This document shows positions 1 through 8,163 of a stretch of DNA of 22,693 nucleotides, piece by piece. Below the pieces are notes generated by a model that did not search any database, was not told the DNA's origin, and was given only the letters and a program-made list of their open reading frames with translations. Within the stretch, counting starts at the first letter, position 1; every line of letters begins with the position of its first letter. The position numbers and the translations under genes were made by a program. The DNA is from Candidatus Gottesmanbacteria bacterium (GTDB lineage: Bacteria > Patescibacteriota > Microgenomatia > UBA10105 > UBA927), in assembly GCA_016182725.1 (NCBI GenBank), contig JACPFZ010000011.1:1-22693 (forward strand), read 5' to 3'.

Positions 1-562
<562 letters not shown>

Positions 563-640
563 AGACGGTAAGACAATCAGACAAATAAGACGATAAGAAA
601 AAATTCTTACTGTCTTACTGTCTTAACTTTCTTACTGTCT
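563..640 (-). repeat. Long imperfect inverted repeat in the 16S leader
   Basis: Two 37-nt arms (563-599 and 604-640) are imperfect reverse complements separated by 4 nt. Both arms are made of iterated words: TAAGAC/AGACAA forms on the left, TTCTTACTGTC/CTTACTGTC forms on the right. The repeat abuts the mature 16S 5' end, so in the precursor it would form a long stem right at the processing site. A role in RNase III type processing is inference. Confidence 0.7.
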
Positions 641-671
641 ATTAAAATTCCTATCACCATTCGATTGTCAA
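641..671 (-). promoter_or_regulatory. Candidate rRNA promoter
   Basis: On the minus strand a perfect TTGACA (671-666) is followed after 19 nt by TTTAAT (646-641), or after 17-18 nt by poorer hexamers. It lies about 80 nt upstream of the 16S 5' end, a plausible place for an rrn promoter. The long spacer makes the -10 assignment uncertain. Confidence 0.35.
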
Positions 672-934
672 GGAGCCCTTCGTAAACGAAGGGCTCCGCA
701 GACCCGGTACCAACGCCCCTCGCGAGCGCCAGGCTGTAAGCCTGCGGCGCGAGGTAAGTTTGGTAGCCGGGTCAAAGAATTCACCCTCACCTACGAAGAA
801 AAATGTTAATTCAATGAGTCAAATCCTCCTCCGCTCAAATTCGTCTCAAGGCCTACGGCCATGCAGACGAAAGTTCGCTTCGGACGGATTGATGGTTAGT
901 AAACTTGTGAATAAGAATTCACTCGTTAACTAAC
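672..934. other. Cluster of stem-loops upstream of the 16S gene (no gene seen)
   Basis: No convincing coding region lies here. It holds a perfect 11-bp hairpin with loop TAAA (672-697), a branched stem closed by GACCCGG/CCGGGTC and TACCAA/TTGGTA (701-773), a nested hairpin TCGTCT...GGCC-TAC-GGCC...AGACGA (841-870) and a 40-nt hairpin whose outer arms are GTTAGT/ACTAAC (895-934). None is a tRNA. They may be rRNA leader structures or unrelated palindromic intergenic elements. Confidence 0.6.
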
Positions 935-942
935 ACATCAAA

Positions 943-963
943 AACCCGACCAGTGGTCGGGTT
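943..963 (-). terminator. Rho-independent terminator after the PAP2 phosphatase gene
   Basis: Perfect 9-bp stem (AACCCGACC/GGTCGGGTT, loop of 3), followed on the minus strand by a T run just beyond the stem. It lies about 40 nt past the stop codon of the PAP2 gene that ends at 1002 and would close the long minus-strand gene string before the rRNA operon. Confidence 0.8.
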
Positions 964-1001
964 GGTGTTACCCTTTTCCCAATGGTCTTACGGTTCCTGC
1001 C

Positions 1002-1685
1002 TCATTGCTTCTGCATTATACTTCCCCGAAATAACAAATTCAAGACCCCAACTGCCGCAAGAGATACACTTGCACCCAAGAGTACACCGCCCACAATATC
1101 AGAAAGCCAGTGATGCCCGAGATATATACGACTCACCCAGACAAAGACGCAATAACCGGCAATGAGAAAAATAAAGAGCTTCCTTTTTTGCGGCATACTG
1201 GCAAATCGTTTGAAAACAATTGCTCCGACTATTACTCCCAGAAATGTACTTCGTGCCGCGTGCCCCGATGGATATGAATATGGCTGCACGACATGAAACT
1301 TAGGAAAAATGGTTGTTGGTTGTTTTACCATAAAAAACGGCGGGCCAGGATGCGGCAGCATATTTTTGCCATAAATTTCCAAAACTCCTAAAACAAAAAA
1401 TGCTAACGGTATTGCCGCAGCCCCCAAAAAAAACCGTTTCTTTTTTGTACCGATACATACCCATGCCGTGATAGATAAAACTAAGACAGACGATACGATG
1501 CCGTCTGCCAAAATCGCTCCATCATCCATGAGTTGATCAAATCTAGAAGGAATGTTATCCTGCAATTTCACCGTCACATCAAAATCGAGTTTTTTTAATC
1601 CTCCGCGCTTGACATATTTGCTAAATCCGGCAAACAATCCAAGCAACACAACGCCCAATAAAAAAAAGGTGGCTTTTTGTTTCAT
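1002..1685 (-). CDS. PAP2-family membrane phosphatase
   Basis: A 227-residue integral membrane protein of the type 2 phosphatidic acid phosphatase family, which removes phosphate from lipid phosphates such as undecaprenyl pyrophosphate or phosphatidate at the membrane. About five hydrophobic segments are visible, the first at residues 6-24. Family motif 2 is PSGHA (about residue 139) and motif 3 is SRIYLGHHWLSD (about 186-197), with both expected histidines and the Asp. Motif 1 (KX6RP) is degenerate: KNMLPHPGP has G where Arg is expected, so activity or substrate preference may differ. It is the last gene of the minus-strand string, 48 nt after the RNA methyltransferase, and is followed by a terminator. 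No clear Shine-Dalgarno sequence precedes the ATG. The substrate cannot be read from sequence. Confidence 0.85.
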   Translation of the reverse strand: MKQKATFFLLGVVLLGLFAGFSKYVKRGGLKKLDFDVTVKLQDNIPSRFDQLMDDGAILADGIVSSVLVLSITAWVCIGTKKKRFFLGAAAIPLAFFVLGVLEIYGKNMLPHPGPPFFMVKQPTTIFPKFHVVQPYSYPSGHAARSTFLGVIVGAIVFKRFASMPQKRKLFIFLIAGYCVFVWVSRIYLGHHWLSDIVGGVLLGASVSLAAVGVLNLLFRGSIMQKQ

Positions 1686-1733
1686 AAATTATTGTTTTTT
1701 CGGTCACCGGTCGCAAATCAAATAACAATATTT

Positions 1734-2270
1734 TTATACCGGATTTTGTTTCATGACTTCATAAAGAATGATACCACAGGAAACCATGACGTTTAACGAT
1801 TTATTAATCCCCCACATCGGCAGCTCGACAATTGCATCTGCGATATCAAGGACTTCTTTGGACACACCAGTAGTTTCGTTGCCGACAACGATCGCAATGG
1901 GAAATTCATAACTAACCTGATAGAAGGGTTTGCTTCTCTTGTCTTGTTCCACGACAACAATTTTCAATTTTGAATTTTCAATTTTCAATTTGGCAATTGC
2001 ATCCGACGCAGTCGGTGCATATTGCCAGTTGACCCACTGCCAGGTGTTAATGGATGCTTTTTTGATGCGCGAGTTGGGAGGGGTCAGCGTTTGCCCGCAG
2101 AGATATACCTTTTCCGCCGCCACAGCATCTGCCAGGCGAAATATCGACCCTACATTGTACGTATCCAATACATCATCAAGAATAATCGAAATGGGGTGTT
2201 TCTTAATAGATCGCGCAACGCTCTCATCCATGGGCATTGTCCGAAGCTCTCTCGCATTAAGTTTCATCAT
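1734..2270 (-). CDS. SpoU/TrmH-family RNA 2'-O-methyltransferase
   Basis: A 178-residue SPOUT-class enzyme expected to transfer a methyl group from S-adenosylmethionine to a ribose 2'-OH of tRNA or rRNA. The three family motifs are present: motif 1 with the catalytic-type Asn/Arg in NVGSIFRLADA (about 40-50), motif 2 IAIVVGNETTGVSKE (about 126-140) and motif 3 ELPMWGINKSLNVMVS (about 150-165), which forms the knotted cofactor site. It lacks the N-terminal substrate-binding domain of longer TrmH/RlmB proteins. Residues about 94-104 (KLKIENSKLKI) are encoded by an iterated AT-rich repeat. A TATAAT with a TG one base upstream lies only 6 nt before the ATG, pointing to a leaderless transcript; a second ATG follows directly. 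The exact RNA target is not evident. Confidence 0.9.
   Translation of the reverse strand: MMKLNARELRTMPMDESVARSIKKHPISIILDDVLDTYNVGSIFRLADAVAAEKVYLCGQTLTPPNSRIKKASINTWQWVNWQYAPTASDAIAKLKIENSKLKIVVVEQDKRSKPFYQVSYEFPIAIVVGNETTGVSKEVLDIADAIVELPMWGINKSLNVMVSCGIILYEVMKQNPV
1957..1991. repeat. AATTTTCA/AATTTTGA iterated repeat inside the SpoU gene
   Basis: The sequence runs as successive AATTTTC/G units with an inverted turn in the middle. It is translated in frame as KLKIENSKLKI, where homologues have a short surface stretch before the conserved IVxxEQ strand. The same peptide style (FKIQNSKFKI, LKIKNVNLKL) appears in PBP2 and in the hydrolase of this window. Confidence 0.75.
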
Positions 2271-2276
2271 TATCCT

Positions 2277-2282
2277 ATTATA
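2277..2282 (-). promoter_or_regulatory. Extended -10 promoter of the SpoU gene
   Basis: TATAAT on the minus strand, preceded by TGC (an extended -10, TGN). Only 6 nt separate it from the ATG at 2270, so transcription starting about 7 nt downstream would begin at the start codon. Confidence 0.6.
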
Positions 2283-2292
2283 GCAAACTCCC

Positions 2293-2526
2293 TTATGAGG
2301 GATTTTTCGTTGGTTTGGGGCTTGCCGAGGGCGTTGCAGGTACTTGCCCCGATCCGCCAGCTGGCGGAGGAGTTGGCGTAATGAAAATAATTTTTATTGC
2401 ATTATCTTCGGGAACTGGCGAAATAATTTTTTTACGGGAAAGAACGGATGCGACAATGACAACAACGAGTACAACAAACCCGATAATGATGGCAACAGCG
2501 GTGAGCGTCTTCCTTCGATCATCCAT
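2293..2526 (-). CDS. Small single-TM protein with a Pro-rich tail
   Basis: A 77-residue protein of no recognised family. It has a short basic N-terminus (MDDRRK), one hydrophobic helix at about residues 8-28, a positive stop (SRKK) and then a low-complexity tail rich in Pro, Thr, Ser and Ala (TPTPPP, SASPKPTKNPS). The polarity of charged residues does not settle which side the tail is on. Such Pro/Thr-rich tails are common in small membrane proteins of Microgenomates. It sits between topA and the SpoU gene on the same strand. No Shine-Dalgarno sequence is visible; TAGTAT lies 9 nt before the ATG. It could be a cell-surface anchor or simply unconserved; function unknown. Confidence 0.6.
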   Translation of the reverse strand: MDDRRKTLTAVAIIIGFVVLVVVIVASVLSRKKIISPVPEDNAIKIIFITPTPPPAGGSGQVPATPSASPKPTKNPS

Positions 2527-2531
2527 ACCAA

Positions 2532-2620
2532 TACAATACTACAAATACTATAAATACTACAAATCCGATAAATATTTTCTCATTGGTAGTATTTGTCGGA
2601 TTTGCTTATTTGTCGGATTT
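2532..2620. repeat. Iterated-word inverted repeat between topA and the small membrane protein gene
   Basis: ATTTGTCGGATTT occurs twice (2591-2603 and 2608-2620, period 17) and its near-perfect inverse AAATCCGATAAAT lies at 2561-2573. A second word, ACTACAAATAC/ACTATAAATAC, repeats at 2538-2560 with an inverse copy GTAGTATTTGT at 2587-2597. The array touches the topA stop codon. It folds as an imperfect hairpin but has no run typical of a terminator. Confidence 0.7.
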
Positions 2621-4602
2621 CATTTGATGTCTTCTTTCTTCCATGCCGCAAATGTGCAGGTGGGGTAATTACTGCAACCGTAAAATGTCTTGCCACGACG
2701 GGTCTTTTTGATGACAATATCTCCCCCGTCGCGCGGACAGGTGAGTCCTTCAACTTTTTGAGCATTGGACCGTGTATATTTACAGGTAGGAAATGTGCTG
2801 CATGCGATAAATTTTCCAAACCTTCCTATTTTTATAACGAGCGGATTGCCGCACTCCGGACACGCTTCATCGAGCTTTTCCACCGGCGTTGCTACCTTTT
2901 CCGCCTCCACATACGTTTTTTCCAGGTCCTTCGCAAATGGTTCGTAAAAGGCTGCAATCACCGGCACCCACTGTTTTTCACCATTTGCTATCGCGTCCAA
3001 ATCATCTTCTAAACGTGCCGTAAACGGAAGATCGATAATGCGCGGGAAGTATTTCACTAAAAAATCCGTGACGGTATTCCCCAGCTCCGTCGGCAAAAGT
3101 TTTTTATCTTCACGGGTGACGTATTGGCGTTCCTGAATGGTAGAAATAATCGGAGCATACGTACTTGGCCGGCCAATGCCTTTTTCTTCCAGGGTTTTCA
3201 CTAAGCTTGCCTCGGAATACCTTGGCGGTGGATTCGTAAAATGTTGCTCCGGTAAAGCTTGCGCAAGATGCACTGTTTGACCAACGGTCACATTTGGAAT
3301 AAATTGCTCTTCTGTTTCCCTACCGGTAATCTTCAAAAATCCCTCAAACTTTACCACCGACCCCTGTGTTTCAAAAAGGTATTCGTTTCCTGACGTTATC
3401 TGCACCGTCGTTGAATCAAATACCGCTTCCGCGGCCTGGCTTGCAATCGCCCGTTTCCAGATAAGTTCGTAGAGTCTCGCGTGATCCCGATTCAACTCCC
3501 CATGAGACTCATGAGACACATGCGGGTCCGTCGGCCGTATGGCTTCATGAGCTTCCTGCGCAACTTTTGATTTTGTCTGATATCGGCGGGGCGCATCCGC
3601 AACGTACGTTTTCCCATATTCCTTGCCAATGTAGGTTCGTGCTTCGCTGATAAATTTTTCCGCCAGGTTCACGCTGTCTGTCCGATGATAGGTAATCAAA
3701 CCTTCCTCATACAGTTTCTGCGCAGTCTGCATGGTTTTTTTTGCGGAAAAGTAGAGTCTCCGACCCGCATCCTGTGTGAGCGTGCTTGTGGTGTACGGCG
3801 GATACGGATGACGCTTCATTTCTTTTTTATCAACGCTAGAGACGGTGTACGGCGTTTTCAAATCGGCAATAATTGCTTGTGCCGCAGCTTCCGTTGCGAT
3901 GGTTGTTGATGTGGTAGTGTATGTTCCGTCAAAAAGTTCAAACGTCAGTTTTTCTTCGTACGGAACGCCGTTTTTGGAAACGAGATGTGCGGTAAGTCCA
4001 GGCTGGGAAAACACTCCCTGGATCGTCCAGTATTCTTTCTTTGCAAACGAACGAATCTCCCGTTCCCGCTCCACAATAAGCCGCACGGCAACGGACTGCA
4101 CGCGGCCTGCAGAAAGCCAGCGTTTCGATAACTTTTGCCAAAGCAGTGGAGACAGTTTATACCCGACGAGCCGGTCCAGGATGCGTCGCGCCTGCTGCGC
4201 ATCAACAAGCTTGAGGTCAATGTCGCGGGGATTTTTTAACGCATCTTCAATAGCTGATCGCGTAATTTCATGAAACGCAATACGAATAAATGTAATTTTA
4301 GGCAGTTTTTCTTTCAACAGTTCTGCAATGTGCCAAGCAATCGCTTCCCCCTCTCGATCGGGGTCAGTCGCAAGAATAACGTTGTCTGCCTTCTTTGCCA
4401 CGGTGCGTAGTTCTCCCGCACGCTTTTGTTTGGCTTTCGGGATAATATACCGCGGAGTAAAATCATGCTCGATATCCACGCCAAGTTCTGATTTGGGCAA
4501 GTCCCGCACGTGCCCGATACTTGCTTCCACCGCATACGTTCCCTTCAAAAAACGGGTGAGGGTTCGTGCTTTGGTCGGTGATTCAACGATTATTAATTCC
4601 AT
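2620..4602 (-). CDS. topA: DNA topoisomerase I (type IA)
   Basis: A 660-residue type IA topoisomerase that relaxes negative supercoils through a 5'-phosphotyrosine intermediate. The start was set at MELIIVESPTKA (4602), where the Toprim domain begins, rather than an in-frame ATG 14 codons earlier; GGAG lies 9 nt upstream. Toprim acidic residues appear in DPDREGEAIAWH (about 78-89). The catalytic tyrosine is in GLITYHRTDS (about 300), and RPSTYAPIISTIQ belongs to the active-site region. Two C-terminal zinc ribbons follow: CPECG...CSTFPTC, then CPRDG...CSNYPTC, the latter lacking its second Cys. A 9-bp-period repeat encodes an SHESHG stretch near 3501-3520. The start overlaps the dprA end by 20 bp, implying translational coupling. 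Confidence 0.97.
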   Translation of the reverse strand: MELIIVESPTKARTLTRFLKGTYAVEASIGHVRDLPKSELGVDIEHDFTPRYIIPKAKQKRAGELRTVAKKADNVILATDPDREGEAIAWHIAELLKEKLPKITFIRIAFHEITRSAIEDALKNPRDIDLKLVDAQQARRILDRLVGYKLSPLLWQKLSKRWLSAGRVQSVAVRLIVEREREIRSFAKKEYWTIQGVFSQPGLTAHLVSKNGVPYEEKLTFELFDGTYTTTSTTIATEAAAQAIIADLKTPYTVSSVDKKEMKRHPYPPYTTSTLTQDAGRRLYFSAKKTMQTAQKLYEEGLITYHRTDSVNLAEKFISEARTYIGKEYGKTYVADAPRRYQTKSKVAQEAHEAIRPTDPHVSHESHGELNRDHARLYELIWKRAIASQAAEAVFDSTTVQITSGNEYLFETQGSVVKFEGFLKITGRETEEQFIPNVTVGQTVHLAQALPEQHFTNPPPRYSEASLVKTLEEKGIGRPSTYAPIISTIQERQYVTREDKKLLPTELGNTVTDFLVKYFPRIIDLPFTARLEDDLDAIANGEKQWVPVIAAFYEPFAKDLEKTYVEAEKVATPVEKLDEACPECGNPLVIKIGRFGKFIACSTFPTCKYTRSNAQKVEGLTCPRDGGDIVIKKTRRGKTFYGCSNYPTCTFAAWKKEDIK

Positions 4603-5692
4603 AGACTTTTTCTCCGAAATCACAAATAATACCCCGAACCTCAAGAACGGTTAGGGTAGCAGCCACGTCTGACGTAGTCAAACCAGATACCCGAGTCAGT
4701 TCATCAATATGAACCCGACGGTCTGCTAATATGTCCAAAATCTTTCGCTCTTGTTCCGTTTCTCCTTCAGGCCGCTTCCCTGGTACGTGACCTCTGTGGC
4801 TTACGTGACGTAGGTTCAGTTCTTCCAGGATGTCCTCCACCGATTCCACAAGCTTTGCTCCATTTTTCAAAAGTTTTGCGGGACCCCTGCTGTAAGGACT
4901 CGTAATGGGACCGGGTACGGCAAAGACTTCTCTTCCCTGCTCTGCTGCATTTCGCGCGGTGATAAGGGCCCCACTATCGTCTGCGCCTTCCGTCACCACA
5001 ACACCTAATGATAAGCCGCTGATGATGCGATTGCGCGCTGGAAATAGTCCTTTGTTCGGGCGCATCCCCAATGGCATTTCCGACACAATAGCTCCATGGC
5101 CATCGGCAATGGTACGGTACAATCTAGCATTGCTTGATGGCGCAATAATGTCAATACCGCAACCGAGTACCGCAATTGTTGTGCCGCCTATATCAAGTGC
5201 TGCTTGGTGCGCGCAGGCATCTACACCATAGGCCATGCCAGATACAATGGTAAATCCAGCGAAAACGAGCCCCTCCACCAGCTTCCGCGTGACTTCTTCG
5301 CCATAGGGGGTCATTTTTCGAGTTCCCACGACACCAATGGTGCGCTCAAGGTTTATTGGCGTCGTGCCGCGTTTTCCTTTAATGTATAGAACAAACGGTG
5401 CATCAGCAATCTGTTTGAGAAGTTTAGGGTAATGAGGGTCGACTAGTGTCACTACGCTCGCGTTATTACTTTTAAGTTCCGTAAGGTATGCAGAAATATC
5501 GAAGGTATTGCGAAAATCATCAAACTGATGGGTCAATGTTTCGCCAAGTCCAATCTCAATACATTCTTTAACCGGCGCCTTCCATGCAGCTTTTGCAGAT
5601 CCGAAGTAACTCGTGAGAAGTTTGAATCGGACCGGACCGATACCGGGGAACATACTAAATCCTATCCAATACGTTTTTTCTTCATCGATCAT
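4583..5692 (-). CDS. dprA: DprA/Smf DNA-processing protein
   Basis: A 369-residue DprA, which binds incoming single-stranded DNA and loads RecA during natural transformation. In order: an N-terminal helical region (GFSMFPGIGPVRF), the Rossmann-like DprA core with GVVGTRKMTPYGEE, VSGMAYGVDACAHQAAL, FPARNRIISGLS and GALITARNAAEQGREVFAVPG, and a C-terminal winged helix (about 310-366) ending EKVYGINNR. The linker between core and winged helix (RHVSHRGHV) is encoded by a repeated TACGTGAC word (4784-4791 and 4802-4809 on the plus strand). The start ATG overlaps the stop of the upstream glycosyltransferase as ATGA. Linkage dprA-topA is common in bacteria. No other competence gene is in the window. 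Confidence 0.96.
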   Translation of the reverse strand: MIDEEKTYWIGFSMFPGIGPVRFKLLTSYFGSAKAAWKAPVKECIEIGLGETLTHQFDDFRNTFDISAYLTELKSNNASVVTLVDPHYPKLLKQIADAPFVLYIKGKRGTTPINLERTIGVVGTRKMTPYGEEVTRKLVEGLVFAGFTIVSGMAYGVDACAHQAALDIGGTTIAVLGCGIDIIAPSSNARLYRTIADGHGAIVSEMPLGMRPNKGLFPARNRIISGLSLGVVVTEGADDSGALITARNAAEQGREVFAVPGPITSPYSRGPAKLLKNGAKLVESVEDILEELNLRHVSHRGHVPGKRPEGETEQERKILDILADRRVHIDELTRVSGLTTSDVAATLTVLEVRGIICDFGEKVYGINNR

Positions 5693-6399
5693 TGCACATA
5701 GTCTAACGCTTGTTTGAGGTATTGGGCAATGGTGTTATACAGGCGTTTTGCTTGCGGTGGAGTAAGTTCTCCTGCCTGCTGACGCACTACCTGCATGAGA
5801 AGATCCCGCGCTTCCTTAACATACGAACGCACTGCTTCATTCGTCGGTTGTTTTTCAAACTTCAAAAATGGAGAAACAAAGGGTAAATCGACATACGTTA
5901 CCGGTTTATTTTTATAATAATCGGTTATGAGCAGTTCCATGCCATACCCTACAGTCTTTAATTTCTCAACTAATGGCAGAATATCTTTTTTCCAAAGTGC
6001 CCGTTCTCCGCTGAGTATCTTAAATTGCTTCGTTGGTCTATCTTTTTCATAATTCCCCACGGTCATTTCTGCTTTTCTGGCAATAACAGGCGATATCAGT
6101 TGATCAAGGTCTTTGTGGGTCAGTCCTAATATATCTCCGTCAATAAAAAGCAACATGTCTCCTTTTGCTTTTTCAATTCCTTTTGCTACGGCATACCCCT
6201 TGCCATGGTTTTCTTTTTCGTGAAGAAGGATAATGTCTTTTTTAAATTGTTTGATTGCTTTGCGCGTATTGTCCGTAGATCCGTCATCGACGATGATAAT
6301 CTCGCGTGCTTTCCTCCAGATGCGCACGATTTCCACTACAGAAGCAATCGTGCGCTCTTCGTTGTAGACGGGGATAATGACGGAAATACTTGGATTCAT
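5689..6399 (-). CDS. Family 2 glycosyltransferase
   Basis: A 236-residue GT-A fold enzyme of family GT2, similar in build to dolichyl/polyprenyl-phosphate sugar transferases but without C-terminal TM helices. Visible motifs are the nucleotide-sugar start IPVYNEERTIASV (about 9-21), IIIVDDGSTDNT (34-45), the metal-binding DGD in LLFIDGDILG (about 83-92) and LSGERALWKKD near 130. The cytoplasmic enzyme would transfer a sugar from a nucleotide sugar to a lipid or glycan acceptor. The start is 12 nt after the PBP2 stop and the end overlaps dprA by 4 bp, so it belongs to the envelope gene string. Donor and acceptor cannot be deduced. Confidence 0.9.
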   Translation of the reverse strand: MNPSISVIIPVYNEERTIASVVEIVRIWRKAREIIIVDDGSTDNTRKAIKQFKKDIILLHEKENHGKGYAVAKGIEKAKGDMLLFIDGDILGLTHKDLDQLISPVIARKAEMTVGNYEKDRPTKQFKILSGERALWKKDILPLVEKLKTVGYGMELLITDYYKNKPVTYVDLPFVSPFLKFEKQPTNEAVRSYVKEARDLLMQVVRQQAGELTPPQAKRLYNTIAQYLKQALDYVQ

Positions 6400-6411
6400 A
6401 GCATAAGTATA

Positions 6412-8163
6412 TTATCTTCGAAACCATTCTTCCAATATTTTTTTTGCAACAGGAGCGGCAACATCGCTCCCTTCCCCTGCGCCTTCAACAAGCACGGTGA
6501 CGGAAATCTCAGGTTCGCCGCTGATGACGGGTGACCCCTTTAAGGCCACCCCTTTTGAAGCTAGTTCTTCAGGAATTGGTGCAAACGCAGTAAACCACGC
6601 GTGCGTGCGATTTTGGGGATCGCCGAATTCTGCTGTCCCGGTCTTGCAGGCCACCGGAACTCGCGTCAATGACGCTGCAGGAGTCGATTCTTGCTCATCA
6701 ATTTTGAATTTTGAATTTTGAATTTTGAATTCGAATAGCGGCCAGCCCGTCCCACCGGTGTCACATGCTTGCTTCATCCCTTCGGTTATAAGCTGTATGG
6801 TTTCTTTCTGTATTCCTAAATCTTTACAGTTGGTTTGCCCTAAGGAGGTCAGCCGACGAAGGGTGGGTTTGCACAATTTTCCGCCATTGGCAATCACATT
6901 GGTCCACGCGTTTACTTGCAGAGGAGTCGTCAAAAGGTATCCCTGCCCGATGGCCACGTGATACGTATCGCCCGTGTACCAAAGGTTTGCGCGCGCTTCT
7001 CGTTCCTCTTTGGAAACAAAGTTGAGATTTTTCCAAGCCGGATCTGGGATAAGCCCGGTTGCTTCACCAGGAAGCTCAACCCCTAACGGTTTGCCGATGC
7101 CAACCCGACGTGCCCAGTCGGCAAGCTTTGTGATCCCTACCATCTCTCCTACCCTATAAAAAAATATGTCGTTGCTGCGCTTCAGTGCACGAACGATATC
7201 CATAGATCCTTCTGTTTTACCGTATTTCAAGAAATACCAGTTCGGAAACGAAAACGGCCCGATGGTAATGACGCCCACGTCTTCGATAACCGTCTGCGGG
7301 TCAATGGTGCCGGTTTCCAGACCCGCAAGAGAGGTCACCAGCTTAAATGTCGAACCCGGTGGATACACGCCGCCGATGGCGCGGTCAAACATCGGCCTAT
7401 CCGGATGGTCTATGAGTATTTTATAGGCGCTATCACTCAACACCTGCGAAAAATCATTGAGAGAAAATGTTGGACTCGAATACAATGCAAGAATTTCACC
7501 GGTTTTAGGAACACTCACCACCACTGCACCCTTGTAGCCTGCGGGAAATGCATCCTGTGCTACCTGTGCAATGGACGCATCAAGAGATAGCGTAATAGTT
7601 TCCCCCGGTTTTTCGCTGTCTCGGCCGAGGATGCGTAGTGTATTTCCGCTGGCATCAACCTCTACGAGTTCTCTTCCGTCCCGACCACGAAGTCGCTCTT
7701 CAAATACGGCTTCCGCACCCGTCCTCCCCACGCGATCCCCAGGGCGGTAGTTGCGGATGGTGTAATATTCATCTTTCAGTTCTTTCTCGGTAAGTTCTCC
7801 TGTATACCCCACCACATGCGCAAGCGCACTGGGGTACACGTATTGCCGCACATATCCCAAGCCTTGCAAGACGTTGACAACGAGAGGCTTTCCGGTACGG
7901 TCAAGAAGAAGCCCGCGCGGCGCATGACGGGTGCGTTCCCGTGTTCGATTCCCGTCAGCCAAAACGCGATACTCATGACCCTTAACCACCGTCAAAGAAA
8001 ACAATCGGAAAAAAAGCACAAAAAATACCACAAACAGGAGGGTTGCAAAAAGAAGTGCACGCCCAGCGCCCAACCACCATGCGCGCTGCCCATCAGAAGA
8101 AAGATGCACGGCGTGCCTTTTTTCGACGATCACCGTGTCGGAGAAAGCTTTTCCCAGCTTCAT
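6412..8163 (-). CDS. mrdA: Penicillin-binding protein 2 (peptidoglycan transpeptidase)
   Basis: A 583-residue class B PBP, which cross-links peptidoglycan during elongation with the MreB machinery. I chose the ATG at 8163 (MKLGKAFSD), which overlaps the previous gene as ATGA, over an in-frame start 34 codons earlier. One TM helix lies near residues 34-55, then the dimerisation domain (RGLLLDRTGKPLVVN, GRTGAEAVFEERLRG) and the transpeptidase domain. The catalytic motifs are complete: STFK (serine nucleophile, YPPGSTFKL), SND (KRSNDIFF) and KTGT (VACKTGTAEF). Between GGTGWPLF and the KTG motif there is an extra segment of about 25 residues containing FKIQNSKFKI, encoded by four tandem 7-bp AATTTTG units. 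Downstream of mreB, as in rod-shape operons, but mreC and rodA are not here. Confidence 0.95.
   Translation of the reverse strand: MKLGKAFSDTVIVEKRHAVHLSSDGQRAWWLGAGRALLFATLLFVVFFVLFFRLFSLTVVKGHEYRVLADGNRTRERTRHAPRGLLLDRTGKPLVVNVLQGLGYVRQYVYPSALAHVVGYTGELTEKELKDEYYTIRNYRPGDRVGRTGAEAVFEERLRGRDGRELVEVDASGNTLRILGRDSEKPGETITLSLDASIAQVAQDAFPAGYKGAVVVSVPKTGEILALYSSPTFSLNDFSQVLSDSAYKILIDHPDRPMFDRAIGGVYPPGSTFKLVTSLAGLETGTIDPQTVIEDVGVITIGPFSFPNWYFLKYGKTEGSMDIVRALKRSNDIFFYRVGEMVGITKLADWARRVGIGKPLGVELPGEATGLIPDPAWKNLNFVSKEEREARANLWYTGDTYHVAIGQGYLLTTPLQVNAWTNVIANGGKLCKPTLRRLTSLGQTNCKDLGIQKETIQLITEGMKQACDTGGTGWPLFEFKIQNSKFKIDEQESTPAASLTRVPVACKTGTAEFGDPQNRTHAWFTAFAPIPEELASKGVALKGSPVISGEPEISVTVLVEGAGEGSDVAAPVAKKILEEWFRR
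6700..6732. repeat. Four tandem AATTTTG units inside the PBP2 gene
   Basis: Exact 7-bp tandem repeat (6700-6706, 6707-6713, 6714-6720, 6721-6727) followed by AATTC. Read on the minus strand it gives FEFKIQNSKFKI, directly upstream of the KTG box. Its composition stands out from the surrounding gene. Confidence 0.85.

Noticed and set aside
701..773. Possible tRNA-like structure
   Set aside because: The outer 7-bp stem suggests an acceptor, but there is no T loop or anticodon arm; it is a branched hairpin.
2700..2760. Missing second Cys (CPRD) in the last topA zinc ribbon as a defect
   Set aside because: I recall the CPKDGG form as frequent in topoisomerase I of related bacteria, and the catalytic domain is intact.
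4141..4220. Open frames on either strand inside topA and dprA
   Set aside because: They are shadows of well-supported genes with complete family motifs.
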